Shown: positions 7,432-16,152 of the stretch, piece after piece
Layout of the letters: every line of letters starts with the position of its first letter
How positions within the stretch are numbered: position 1 is the stretch's first letter
NCBI RefSeq assembly: GCF_031157315.1
Contig: NZ_JAVIFU010000009.1
Span: 62,001 to 126,000 of the forward strand
From: Paenibacillus sp. LHD-38
GTDB lineage: Bacteria > Bacillota > Bacilli > Paenibacillales > Paenibacillaceae
Reading direction: 5' to 3'
Length of the DNA: 64,000 bases
Program-made: the position numbers and the translations under genes
Notes under the pieces: model-generated
Told to the model about the DNA's origin: nothing
What the model saw: only the letters and a program-made list of their open reading frames with translations
Databases searched by the model: none

Positions 7432-9320
7432 GCTTTCCCCCCCAAATCTCTAAGGATTTCTTCTTCTTCAATGTGGAAGCCATGATCGTCGATTGCAGAA
7501 CGAAGGAACATGCAGCCGAACAAGATAAGCAAACCAACAATACCAACGGCGTAGCCTGTTTTGAATGAACCGAACAAGTTACCCCAATCATGAGCATACA
7601 TAAAGCCTAAACCTGCGATGAACAATCCAAGTCCCATAAACAAAGGCAGGATTGAAGGAGATGGCATATGGATAGGACCAATTGGCTCTGCAGGCGTCAT
7701 GCCCTTGTGACCATCCGTTTTTTCTTTCCAGTATGCATCATATCCGCGTACAAGCGGCGTTTGAGCAAAGTTGTACTCAGGAGGCGGAGATGGAATCGTC
7801 CACTCCAGCGTACGGCCGTCTTCCCAAGGATCTGCTGGCGCGTCTTGCGGCTTGAAAGCCGTAACGACAACATTCAGCAAGAAGAAGATTGTACCAAAGC
7901 CCATCAAGAAAGCGCCCACTGTACTGATCATGTTCATTTCATTAAAGCCGAGGCCGTCTAGATATGTCCAAATACGACGCGGCATACCGAGCAAACCAAG
8001 GAAATGCTGAATGAAGAATGTTAAATGGAAGCCGATAAAGAATGTCCAGAATGTTAGCTTACCAAGCGTTTCATTAAGCACGCGTCCAAACATTTTTGGC
8101 CACCAGTAGTGAAGGCCCGAGAAAATACCGAGAATCAATCCGCCTACGATAACGTAGTGGAAATGCGCTACGACAAAGTAAGAATCATGATACTGGAAGT
8201 CGGCTGGTGCTGCTGCAAGCATAACGCCAGTAACGCCGCCCATTACGAAGGTTGGGACAAATCCGACTGCAAACAAATTCGCTGTTGTGAATTTGATCGA
8301 GCCGCCCCACATCGTGAACAACCAGTTGAAAATTTTAATACCTGTCGGAACTGCGATAAGCATCGTTGCAATCGAGAACAGCGCGTTCGCAACCGGTCCT
8401 AGACCAACGGTGAACATGTGATGCGCCCAAACCATGAAACCTAAGAAACCGATCAGGATTGTAGCGAAAACCATCGAACTGTAACCGAACAACCGCTTGC
8501 GGGAAAACGTACTTATTACCTCGGAAATAACGCCGAAGGCCGGCAGGATGAGGATATAAACCTCAGGATGCCCGAATATCCAGAAAATATGCTCCCAGAG
8601 GACTGCGTTACCGCCACCGGAAGGATCAAAGAAATTAGCATCAAACAATCTGTCAAACATAAGCGCCGCAAGACCAACTGCCAAAGCAGGGAATGCGAAC
8701 AGGATAAGCGCTGAAGTAATGAACGCTGTCCATGTAAACATTGGCATCCGCATGAACGTCATGCCTGGAGCACGCATGTTAATAATCGTAACCAGGAAGT
8801 TGATACCGCCGATCAGTGTACCGATACCTGCTATTTGCAAGCCTAAAACATAATAATCGACACCATGGTCTCCGCTGTAAGTCGTGCTTGCAAGCGGTGC
8901 GTAAGACGTCCAGCCTGCATCCGGAGCTCCGCCTGTAAACCAGCTGACATTAAGCAAAACGCCGCCGAACAAGAAAGTCCAGAAGCCTAATGAGTTAACG
9001 AAAGGAAAGGCTACGTCACGTGCGCCGATTTGAAGCGGAACGACCGCATTCATAAGCGCGAACAACAGCGGCATCGCGGCGAGGAAGATCATTGTCGTTC
9101 CGTGCATCGTAAGCAGCTCGTTGTATGTATCCGCGCTAACAAAGTTATTTAGCGGCTTCCACAATTGAACCCGTATCAAAATGGCTTCCAAACCGCCGAC
9201 AAGGAAGAAAAAACCGCCAGCGATCATATACAATATTCCAATTTTCTTATGATCAACCGTTGTCAGCCAGTCCATCAGACCGCTGTAACGTTTGACCGTA
9301 TGCGTATGCGCATGAGCCAA
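7428..9320 (-). CDS. ctaD: cytochrome c oxidase subunit I (caa3 type)
   Basis: Catalytic subunit of the caa3 terminal oxidase, carrying the low-spin heme and the heme-CuB oxygen-reduction site. Landmarks are the early LTMHGTTMIF histidine, WIFGHPEVYILILPAFG with the cross-linked His-Tyr pair, the CuB histidines in WAHHMFTVG, and HFHYVIVGG near the heme ligands. About 630 residues, with an extended C-terminus as in Bacillus CtaD. The TTG at 9320 (MAHAHTHTVKRYSG), seven bases after AAGGAGGT, is the likely start; the in-frame TTG further upstream overlaps that site. Confidence 0.95.
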   Translation of the reverse strand: MAHAHTHTVKRYSGLMDWLTTVDHKKIGILYMIAGGFFFLVGGLEAILIRVQLWKPLNNFVSADTYNELLTMHGTTMIFLAAMPLLFALMNAVVPLQIGARDVAFPFVNSLGFWTFLFGGVLLNVSWFTGGAPDAGWTSYAPLASTTYSGDHGVDYYVLGLQIAGIGTLIGGINFLVTIINMRAPGMTFMRMPMFTWTAFITSALILFAFPALAVGLAALMFDRLFDANFFDPSGGGNAVLWEHIFWIFGHPEVYILILPAFGVISEVISTFSRKRLFGYSSMVFATILIGFLGFMVWAHHMFTVGLGPVANALFSIATMLIAVPTGIKIFNWLFTMWGGSIKFTTANLFAVGFVPTFVMGGVTGVMLAAAPADFQYHDSYFVVAHFHYVIVGGLILGIFSGLHYWWPKMFGRVLNETLGKLTFWTFFIGFHLTFFIQHFLGLLGMPRRIWTYLDGLGFNEMNMISTVGAFLMGFGTIFFLLNVVVTAFKPQDAPADPWEDGRTLEWTIPSPPPEYNFAQTPLVRGYDAYWKEKTDGHKGMTPAEPIGPIHMPSPSILPLFMGLGLFIAGLGFMYAHDWGNLFGSFKTGYAVGIVGLLILFGCMFLRSAIDDHGFHIEEEEILRDLGGKA

Positions 9321-9349
9321 AGTAGGTACCTCCTTCAATCACCGATAAA

Positions 9350-10399
9350 TTATTGTTCGTAGTTAAGCTTCAGTTCTGATAAATATTTAGCAATACCTTC
9401 AAGTTCTTGTTCAGTTAGATCAATTTTGCCCATTTGGTTACCCGGTTTAATCTCATCCGGATTTTCGATCCAACGGTGCAGGTTGTCGTATACTGAACCT
9501 TCATTGGCATATTGCGGATCATCGGTGTTAACAAGTATACCTCCGACAGTCTCACGGCTTCCGATACCAGTTAAGTTAGGGTATGCCGGTCCGCCAAGAT
9601 CTCCCACTGCGTGGCAAGATAAACATTTGCTCTCGAATGCTTTTGCAATTGCCGGGTCGCTTGGCAGAGCTACTGGCTCTTGAAGCGCTGCAACCCAGCG
9701 ATCAAATGAAGACTCGTCCACTGATTTGACCTTAAAGTCCATCAATCCGTGTGAAGGTCCGCATAACTCGGCGCATTTACCTAGGTAAACGCCTTCTTTT
9801 GGAGCCGAGAAGTACATCGCATTTACGTTCGCACCAGGATTTGTATCGATTTTACCTGCAAGCGATGGAATCCAGAACGAGTGAAGCACGTCAGCGGATT
9901 TCGCTTGAACCGAAATGGTTTTACCTTTTGGAATAATTAGCTCCTGGGCTGTTTTGATTCCGTATTCAGGATATTCAAATTCCCACCAGTATTGATGCGA
10001 AGTAACAATGACCTGAACCGCTTCCGGATCTTTGCTATAATCTTTAGCTAAGTTAAATACGGATTGTACGGTTGGAACACCCAAAATGATAAGCATGATA
10101 ATTGGAATTACTGTCCAAATAATCTCCAGCTTATGGTTTCCTTCTACTTGCTTAGGAATAGTTTTGTCTCCCTGACGTCTGCGAAAACGAATAATTACAT
10201 ACAAAGAGATCGCAAATACGGCAACAATCACGATTAACATGATTCCAATTGCCAGTTTCATCAGTCCGAATTGCTCTTCCGCTACAGGTCCCTGGGGATT
10301 CAGCGTCGACAAATCGCTCCGCCCGCAAGCCGTCAGCACCAATACCATCATGGCCATAAGCGGCGCAAGCCGTTTTACAAATCGCCACCGTTTCATCAT
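9350..10399 (-). CDS. ctaC: cytochrome c oxidase subunit II with fused cytochrome c
   Basis: Electron-entry subunit. A lipoprotein signal with LTAC lipobox near residue 25, two membrane helices, then the cupredoxin domain with the CuA ligands His (HSFWIPSL) and CAELCGPSHGLM. A C-terminal cytochrome c domain follows with CLSCH and an axial methionine likely in GNQMGKIDL. The fused heme domain makes this a caa3 oxidase that takes electrons from cytochrome c. The ribosome site is weak (GTGGGG), and either of two consecutive ATGs could start. First gene of the cta operon, which lacks ctaA and ctaB here. Confidence 0.95.
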   Translation of the reverse strand: MMKRWRFVKRLAPLMAMMVLVLTACGRSDLSTLNPQGPVAEEQFGLMKLAIGIMLIVIVAVFAISLYVIIRFRRRQGDKTIPKQVEGNHKLEIIWTVIPIIMLIILGVPTVQSVFNLAKDYSKDPEAVQVIVTSHQYWWEFEYPEYGIKTAQELIIPKGKTISVQAKSADVLHSFWIPSLAGKIDTNPGANVNAMYFSAPKEGVYLGKCAELCGPSHGLMDFKVKSVDESSFDRWVAALQEPVALPSDPAIAKAFESKCLSCHAVGDLGGPAYPNLTGIGSRETVGGILVNTDDPQYANEGSVYDNLHRWIENPDEIKPGNQMGKIDLTEQELEGIAKYLSELKLNYEQ

Positions 10400-10767
10400 T
10401 AATCAACCCCACTTTTGACGTTTTCGCAGCTGCCTAATTTTCACGTGGCATGCGGCTGGCTGCGTGTTTCACAGATGTTATTACAACTCCTGCAACTTAA
10501 ATCACTTTATTAAATATAAAGTTGAAGACCCTATTTGTCAATGTTCCACAGAGAGTTCACAAATTGTTCTCAAAGCTGTCAAAAACGCATCATTACAACG
10601 TTTTTCCGCTTACATTTTCGTTACGTTATGCCTATCATCATGGCATTCTCTCTATCCTACATTGTGCACCAAACCCATGGTCAATTATGTATACCCGCTT
10701 AAACGTATATTTAAGCTCCCAAGGCAAAAACTAAAGCCATTATCGTATGAATGGGGGTCCTCACTAT
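10400..10767. other. divergent intergenic region, ctaC / YhcN-type lipoprotein
   Basis: About 370 bases with no supportable gene. It must hold the outward promoters of the cta operon and the + strand lipoprotein gene. I did not find a convincing -35/-10 pair or a clear operator by eye. Confidence 0.5.
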
Positions 10768-11496
10768 ATGGTTAAACGAATAGCTGCGCTGCTGCTTTCA
10801 GCGATAGTGCTTACGGCAGCAGCAGGCTGCAATTATGAAGAACTCGCCCAGAGAAGCGATACCGATTACGGAAGCCGCCAGGCTAACGATCCGAAGATGC
10901 TGGGCAGCAAATCCTACGGCCCGTTGTCCACTAATCCGCATCAGCATGATAACTCCTTTTTCGAATACAGCTCCGCCATTTCTCGCAGGGTAACGGATTT
11001 GAATGGCATTGCATCCGCTATCGTTATGCTTACGGACAAAAACGCGTATGTCGGTCTAATGCTGGATTGGACAGCGGTGGGCACACGAAATTCAGGCGGA
11101 AGAAGCGAGCAGGACAATACCGGTACCAACGAAGGCGTCTATAACCATGATACCGGCAGCCCTTACGGGAACAGCCGCGCTCTAGTCTCGCCTTACAATT
11201 CCTATTTTTCCGTGAACGATATTAATGACTTGTCCGATGAACTGAAACAAACGGTAGCGCTTAAAGTTCGTGAACTTGCGCCTGCCGTCCAAGAGGTCCA
11301 CATCTCGGCTAACATGGAATTCGTGAACTACTTTAATGATTTTGCCAAAGAAGCTTGGGGCGGACGCTCGCTTATGCCTTGGATAGATCAATTCAATACT
11401 GTGGTGAAATATCATTTTGCCGGCGGCAAAGAAATGCCTCCTCCCATCACACAGCCAGGCACCAACAGCCCTTCCGAGTCTCAAATGGATCAATAA
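10768..11496 (+). CDS. YhcN/YlaJ family sporulation lipoprotein
   Basis: Lipoprotein of about 242 residues with a signal peptide and a cysteine near residue 20 (LTAAAGC), followed by the Ala/Val-rich region typical of the YhcN/YlaJ family (DLNGIASAIVMLTDKNAYVGLML and VALKVRELAPAVQEVHISAN). Family members are found in the spore inner membrane or are made in the forespore. The ATG at 10768 is preferred to one seven codons upstream because GGGGGT lies nine bases before it and the reading then starts directly with the signal peptide. It stands alone and is followed by a terminator. Confidence 0.85.
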   Translation: MVKRIAALLLSAIVLTAAAGCNYEELAQRSDTDYGSRQANDPKMLGSKSYGPLSTNPHQHDNSFFEYSSAISRRVTDLNGIASAIVMLTDKNAYVGLMLDWTAVGTRNSGGRSEQDNTGTNEGVYNHDTGSPYGNSRALVSPYNSYFSVNDINDLSDELKQTVALKVRELAPAVQEVHISANMEFVNYFNDFAKEAWGGRSLMPWIDQFNTVVKYHFAGGKEMPPPITQPGTNSPSESQMDQ

Positions 11497-11520
11497 AAAA
11501 AATCGCTTCTATTATATATA

Positions 11521-11556
11521 GCAAAAAGGCTCTTCCGGTGAAGAGCCTTTTTGGCT
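11521..11556. terminator. bidirectional terminator
   Basis: AAAAAGGCTCTTC and GAAGAGCCTTTTT form a perfect 13-bp stem with a CGGT loop between two converging genes. A/T tails on both sides suit termination of both the lipoprotein gene and the aldo/keto reductase gene. Confidence 0.85.
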
Positions 11557-11574
11557 GTCTTACATTATTTAGAA

Positions 11575-12549
11575 TTAACGCATGGGCGCGAAGCCTTTTA
11601 CTTCCGCTAAGATCGCCTCGGTTTGTGCGAGCAAATCATCCGTAAGCACAATATCAACAGCCTTCACATTCTCTTCCACTTGAGCCGGACGGCTGGATCC
11701 TATAATTGCGGAGCTGATATTTGGCTGACGCAGCACCCACGCCAATGCAAATTGCGACAATGATGCTCCAATGCTTGCTGCCAGCTGCTCGAGCTTCTCA
11801 GCCACCTGCAGCACGTCTTCACGCAAATAGCTGTTAATAACGCCGTTGGTTTTATTGTTTGCCGCGCGGCTGTCTGACGGAATGGCTTGTCCCGGCTTGT
11901 ATTTACCGGTCAAAACGCCTTGTGCGAGCGGTGAAAACACTACCTGTCCGAGGCCTTCCTGCTCGCATGCTTGAACAACTCCTTGCTCGATATATCGCTC
12001 AAACATATTGTAGATCGGTTGGTTAGATACGAGCGGACGAAGACCAAGCCTTTTGCTTGTCTGAGCCGCATCCGTAATTTGCTGCGCGCTCCATTCGCTG
12101 ATACCCGTGTAGAGTACTTTCCCTTGCGCGGTCAAATCATCGAGCGCCCTAAGTGTTTCTTCCGTCGGTGTATCCGAATCATAGCGATGGCATTGATAGA
12201 GATCAATGTAATCGGTGCCAAGACGTTTTAAGCTGGCTTCACATTGCTCAACGATATGTTTTCTGGATAAGCCGCGGTCATTGGGACCTGAGCCCATCGG
12301 GAAAAATACTTTTGTCGCGAGAACGTAGCTGCTGCGCGTATACGCTTTCAAAGCATCCCCCATTACCTTTTCTGCTTCTCCATTATTATAAGCATTCGCC
12401 GTATCGAAAAAATTAATGCCAAGGTCATAGGCTTTATGAATACAAGCTTGAGCCGTTTCCGTCTCCGTTGCTGTTCCGTAAGTCAGCCAGCTTCCAAGTC
12501 CGATTTCACTTATTTTAAGTCCGCTATTGCCAAGTCTTCTATATTTCAT
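11575..12549 (-). CDS. aldo/keto reductase
   Basis: NADPH-dependent oxidoreductase of the AKR superfamily, closest in look to the potassium-channel beta-subunit type. The tetrad is visible: Asp and Tyr in FFDTANAYNNGEAE, Lys in LATKVFF and His in LYQCHRYD. The cofactor segment near the end (AIIGSSRPAQVEENV) is also standard. 324 residues, normal family length. Start ATG follows GAGGAG. Divergent from an HxlR regulator 155 bases away, which probably controls it, a common pairing for carbonyl or quinone stress. The natural substrate is unknown. Confidence 0.9.
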   Translation of the reverse strand: MKYRRLGNSGLKISEIGLGSWLTYGTATETETAQACIHKAYDLGINFFDTANAYNNGEAEKVMGDALKAYTRSSYVLATKVFFPMGSGPNDRGLSRKHIVEQCEASLKRLGTDYIDLYQCHRYDSDTPTEETLRALDDLTAQGKVLYTGISEWSAQQITDAAQTSKRLGLRPLVSNQPIYNMFERYIEQGVVQACEQEGLGQVVFSPLAQGVLTGKYKPGQAIPSDSRAANNKTNGVINSYLREDVLQVAEKLEQLAASIGASLSQFALAWVLRQPNISSAIIGSSRPAQVEENVKAVDIVLTDDLLAQTEAILAEVKGFAPMR

Positions 12550-12660
12550 CTTATAACACTCCTCTTTGGCTTTTCCATCGCTCTCAAGTAGTAGTGTATA
12601 GCAGTTTATGTTTTAATGTAAGTAGTGAATGTTTTTTCATTTTATTATCTTTAATATATA

Positions 12661-12680
12661 TACTATACTCATAGATAGTA
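12661..12680. promoter_or_regulatory. inverted repeat upstream of the HxlR gene
   Basis: TACTAT-N8-ATAGTA lies in the divergent region, about 25 bases before the HxlR gene start. HxlR-type regulators bind short AT-rich dyads next to their own genes, so it is a plausible operator for both directions. Confidence 0.45.
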
Positions 12681-12704
12681 ATAAACGAAAAGGGGTATGA
12701 CGTT

Positions 12705-13037
12705 TTGAGCGTACAAAATTACATCCCGAAAGAGCCCGTTCATATTGAATGCAATATCGAGAAGACATTAGATGTCATCGGAGGCAAATGGGCATTTCTT
12801 GTGTTGAGAGAGTTATTTTGCGGCACCAAACGATTCGGAGAAATTCAGAGGCTCATCCCGGCGGTAAGCCCGCGCGCGTTAACAAGCACGCTCCGTCATC
12901 TTGAAGACAAGGGCGTGCTCGAACGCAAGGTTTTTCCTACTGTTCCCGTCACAGTCGAATACACCCTAACCCCAAAGGGCGAGGACCTGCATCATATTTT
13001 AAAAGAAATGAAGCTTTGGTCAGCCAGATGGAACTAG
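12705..13037 (+). CDS. HxlR family transcriptional regulator
   Basis: 110-residue winged-helix protein of the HxlR/DUF24 family, with the helix-turn-helix in DVIGGKWAFLVLRELFCGTKRFGEIQR and the wing in VEYTLTPKG. Such proteins often sense electrophiles or disulfide stress through a cysteine; two cysteines are present (HIECNIE and ELFCGTKR), the first being the usual sensor position. The start is TTG with AAGGGG nine bases upstream; a nearer ATG leads straight into a stop. Likely regulates the divergent aldo/keto reductase. Confidence 0.85.
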   Translation: MSVQNYIPKEPVHIECNIEKTLDVIGGKWAFLVLRELFCGTKRFGEIQRLIPAVSPRALTSTLRHLEDKGVLERKVFPTVPVTVEYTLTPKGEDLHHILKEMKLWSARWN

Positions 13038-13038
13038 C

Positions 13039-13908
13039 TTAACGCTTTAACAATCGATCGGGCAGCGAATTTATGCTTGCTTGAAACCGGTCGCGCGCAG
13101 TCTGATACACTCTGCGATCGTTCTCATTTCGAGATAACCGTTCAAGGCGGAGCAGCTCCGCCTCAAACTGTTCCATAAGAATGGCAACGCGCTCCTTCGG
13201 CTTTGATGAGCTGTTTTGCGGATGCTTGCCCTCTTCACCCGTTTGGAGAAGAAGCTGTCCGTTACTGTCCATCTGAGCTATAAAGACTTCCTCCTCTTTT
13301 AAGTTCCTAGTCTTAAGCTCATGCAGCAGCCAGTCACGATTACGACCTAACCTCTCCAATACCTCATCTTGAATATCTCCATCCATCATGACGGTTTGTG
13401 CTTCATGCTCGCTTGCCACCTTCCAGCCAAGAAGATCAGGCGTGATGGGCTGATATTCCTTTTTCAGCAGCACGTTAACCTCACCACTCGCTTCCATCAC
13501 CGCAAACTCCACATCGGCTACGCGGTAAACATCCTTTTTTCGCAATTGCTCCAGCACTTCATCTATCGTCAGCCGTTCCTTATGCAAATTCTTTTTGAGC
13601 ATTTGACCCTCTTGAATGAGAACAGTCCCCTTGCCGTCCACGAAATCGCGAACCTTCTTGCTTTTCATCGTAATAAACTCCATTGCGACCGAGATACTAA
13701 CCCACACCACTAATGAGACCATACCCAAATACCATAGATTATCGAGATCCAGCGACACATAGGCGGCAATATTACCGATCGATATGCCGGTTATGTACTC
13801 GAATGGAGACAGCTGCGATATTTGGCGTTTTCCCAGCGCCTTTGTCAGCGCAAATAAAATGACGATAGCAGCCAATGTGCGAATGACAATTTCCAACCAA
13901 CTTGGCAT
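13039..13908 (-). CDS. DUF421 family membrane protein (YetF-like)
   Basis: About 289 residues: three N-terminal membrane helices, then the conserved cytoplasmic DUF421 domain (VDGKGTVLIQEGQMLKKNL, LTIDEVLEQLRKKDVYRVADVEFAVMEASGEVNVLLKKEYQPIT) and a charged C-terminal tail rich in Glu, Arg and Lys. YetF proteins are common in spore formers, some acting in the spore membrane. A longer reading from 14052 is possible, but the ATG at 13908 (MPSWLEIVIRTLAA) follows a GGGGG site and starts at the first helix. Its stop nearly touches the converging HxlR gene. Confidence 0.85.
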   Translation of the reverse strand: MPSWLEIVIRTLAAIVILFALTKALGKRQISQLSPFEYITGISIGNIAAYVSLDLDNLWYLGMVSLVVWVSISVAMEFITMKSKKVRDFVDGKGTVLIQEGQMLKKNLHKERLTIDEVLEQLRKKDVYRVADVEFAVMEASGEVNVLLKKEYQPITPDLLGWKVASEHEAQTVMMDGDIQDEVLERLGRNRDWLLHELKTRNLKEEEVFIAQMDSNGQLLLQTGEEGKHPQNSSSKPKERVAILMEQFEAELLRLERLSRNENDRRVYQTARDRFQASINSLPDRLLKR

Positions 13909-14349
13909 GTCTATTCCCCCTTCCGTTCCTATAGTGTCCAGAATGACTAAAGTCATTCGTTTTTCATTAAACTGTTGCAATTTATAAATATATGTAGTAC
14001 AATATAAAGAATGTATTATATTTAACCCCAGCATATCCCCAGTAAGATTCAATGTTTTCCTCAGATTTTGATTTCTTTGCTGTTAATCCCAAACCTGTTT
14101 CGTGATGTATTTCTGATTCACACTGGCGCGGTCATCGGAGCCGCGAGGACGGAAGAGAGGTAGGGCTTTCGTTGTTTTAGGATGCGAGTTTTAGACAACT
14201 TGGTACACATGCTGTTTGCTGTTAACAAGGGGATTCCATACGGCCTTTCATTTGAGAAGAGGTCCGGTTAAATATACGATACAACTAAGGGCTGTCCTGC
14301 TAGCGCATTTATGCGTTAACGGGATAGCCCTATCCAATTTTTATGACCT
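13909..14349. other. intergenic region with two inverted repeats
   Basis: No gene is supported here. GAATGAC-TAAA-GTCATTC (13941-13958) lies just upstream of the DUF421 gene and could be an operator. A long imperfect hairpin at 14287-14331, with arms AGGGCTGTCC and GGATAGCCCT around a smaller GCGCATTTATGCG hairpin, lies after the GTP cyclohydrolase gene and could serve as its terminator, although the U-tract is weak. Confidence 0.4.
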
Positions 14350-15087
14350 TTATTCGTTAGGACAAGCGCTTGCCGCAAGATGGCCTGAACGGTTTATTTT
14401 GGTATCCAAATAACGTTCATTATGCTCGGACCGATCCCCCCAAAGCGGAATTCGATCGGTTACATCAAGCCCCGCGGCCTGAAGCGCGTCAAGCTTTTTC
14501 GGATTATTCGTTATAAGCGCGACCGGCTTCGACCGCAGTGACTTTAGCACGCGAATAGCGTCTCCGTAATTGCGGGCATCATCCACAAAACCAAGCTCCA
14601 CATTCGCCTCCACCGTATCAAAACCTTTCTCCTGCAGCAAGTAAGCCATAGCCTTACTAAATAAACCAATGCCTCTACCTTCATGATTCGCCAAATAAAA
14701 TAAAGCGCCTGATCCCTTATCGACAATCATGCGCATCGACTCATGCAGCTGATACCCGCAATCGCAGCGTTTGCTCCCAAAGATATCTCCTGTGTGGCAA
14801 ATACTGTGCATCCGAATCCAAGCCTCATCGGCTTGCTCGAAATCGCCGTATACAAGCACGCTGGATTGCTGCATTTCCGCTAAGTTAATGGCAGAGAGCT
14901 TTTTGATTATCTGCTCGGCATCATCCAGCTTTTCTTTGCACAGCAGCCAGCAGTACCAGTCAAATAACGCTTCGCCTTCGTCCAGCTTCACCGGAAGCTG
15001 GATCGGTCCCACTAAATAAATAATGCCTTTTTCACTTTCGATAACCTTTATCTTATTGTCCATAACGGAGACAGCTTCTGTGTACAT
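14350..15087 (-). CDS. ribA: GTP cyclohydrolase II
   Basis: Opens GTP and releases formate and pyrophosphate to make the first pyrimidine intermediate of riboflavin synthesis. The zinc ligands are visible in CHTGDIFGSKRCDCGYQL (Cys-x10-Cys-x-Cys), with the substrate motifs NHEGRGIGL and ALITNNPKKL. There is no DHBP synthase domain, unlike Bacillus RibBA, so this is a stand-alone enzyme; an N-terminal extension of about 80 residues replaces it. Two changes, His for Leu after the first Cys and Asn before HEGRGIGL, suggest a divergent subgroup, perhaps for a flavin-like product rather than house-keeping riboflavin. The start has AGGAG about ten bases upstream, inside a folded leader. Confidence 0.8.
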   Translation of the reverse strand: MYTEAVSVMDNKIKVIESEKGIIYLVGPIQLPVKLDEGEALFDWYCWLLCKEKLDDAEQIIKKLSAINLAEMQQSSVLVYGDFEQADEAWIRMHSICHTGDIFGSKRCDCGYQLHESMRMIVDKGSGALFYLANHEGRGIGLFSKAMAYLLQEKGFDTVEANVELGFVDDARNYGDAIRVLKSLRSKPVALITNNPKKLDALQAAGLDVTDRIPLWGDRSEHNERYLDTKINRSGHLAASACPNE

Positions 15088-15090
15088 AAG

Positions 15091-15149
15091 GGGTATGCTC
15101 CTGACCTATATAATAGTTGTTTGGACTATTATGTTCGGTAAGCATACCC
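15091..15149 (-). promoter_or_regulatory. nested inverted repeat covering the ribA leader
   Basis: The outer arms GGGTATGCT (15091-15099) and AGCATACCC (15141-15149) enclose a second stem, ATAATAGT (15110-15117) with ACTATTAT (15125-15132). On the minus-strand transcript the ribosome site AGGAG of the GTP cyclohydrolase gene falls at the edge of the outer arm, so folding would hide it. It is too short to be a standard FMN riboswitch. Confidence 0.5.
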
Positions 15150-15184
15150 GCTATGCTCTGCTTTGGTTCATGATCTTAATATGG

Positions 15185-16132
15185 CTATTCACCGGATGGC
15201 AAAGGGATCTTTGTATCGACAGCAACAGGGACGCCAAAATCCGGATAACCTGACTCATTCCAGCCAAAAGCTTGAATTCTCGTGCTTCGTGTTTCCGTCG
15301 GTGCGCCTGATTCAGAAAGGGCATGATAAACAATCCAATCCTCTGTCCCGTCAGGCGATATGGTGAAGCTGTTATGTCCTGGAGCAAACACGTTTCGTTC
15401 CGGTGATTTACTGAATACCGGCAGCGGAAGCTTCGTCCAAGCAGCGGCATCGGTCGGCTCGCATGCTTCGTCTGCTATTAACATGCCTAATCCATAGTCA
15501 TCGGCCCATGTCGTGCTGGCAGAGTACACAAGAAACAGCTTGCCATTCCTCTGTATAACAACCGGTCCTTCATTAATAGCCATGCCGCCCTGCATCTCCC
15601 ATTCAAACTCAGGCTTCGTAAGCATGGTTTCCTTGGCAGCAATCGTCCAAGGGTTTTCCATTCTGGCGATATAGATAGCAGAACCGTAATCGGGAAAATG
15701 CCCATATCCGGCATATAAGAAATACAGCGTGCCTTTATGGTGAAACACCGTTCCATCCAGTCCCGCCAATTGCGTATTTACGGCGCCGCGCTCTATCCAC
15801 GTTCCTTCAAATGGATCATGATGCTCGTTCTCAAGCACATAGACCCGCCTTGTATCATCTCCTCCGCCATCATTAGCGGTGAAATATACATACCATTTGC
15901 CATTGATCACATGCAATTCCGGCGCCCATAGATTCTGACTTCCGGGACCCGAGACAGGCGGCGTATAGATAACCTCATGCCGTCCTTCAGCGATTCCGGT
16001 CATCGAAGCAGCCGATCTTAATTCCAAACGGCTTCTTTTGGTTACCATCAAATAATATTTGCCGTCTGAATGCTTCATCATCCACGGATCTGCTCCGCCC
16101 ATCAGAATCGGATTCACAAATGTTCTATCCAT
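15185..16132 (-). CDS. GH43 family glycoside hydrolase
   Basis: Five-bladed beta-propeller glycosidase without signal peptide, so cytoplasmic. The expected acidic triad can be placed: base Asp in GGADPWMM near residue 15, the pKa-modulating Asp in LAGLDGTVF and acid Glu in AINEGPVV. 315 residues. Sequence style is that of alpha-L-arabinofuranosidases or beta-xylosidases of this family; the shared context with an arabinan-type system favours arabinose-containing oligosaccharides. Last gene of a six-gene operon, 20 bases after the GH2 gene. A paralogue with the same layout lies at 58864-59835. Confidence 0.85.
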   Translation of the reverse strand: MDRTFVNPILMGGADPWMMKHSDGKYYLMVTKRSRLELRSAASMTGIAEGRHEVIYTPPVSGPGSQNLWAPELHVINGKWYVYFTANDGGGDDTRRVYVLENEHHDPFEGTWIERGAVNTQLAGLDGTVFHHKGTLYFLYAGYGHFPDYGSAIYIARMENPWTIAAKETMLTKPEFEWEMQGGMAINEGPVVIQRNGKLFLVYSASTTWADDYGLGMLIADEACEPTDAAAWTKLPLPVFSKSPERNVFAPGHNSFTISPDGTEDWIVYHALSESGAPTETRSTRIQAFGWNESGYPDFGVPVAVDTKIPLPSGE

Positions 16133-16152
16133 TTCAACCCGCCCCTCTATGA

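Noticed and set aside
10400..10767. Sigma-G type promoter for the YhcN-type gene
   Set aside because: A TGTATA string is present near 10690 but no matching -10 element lies at the right distance.
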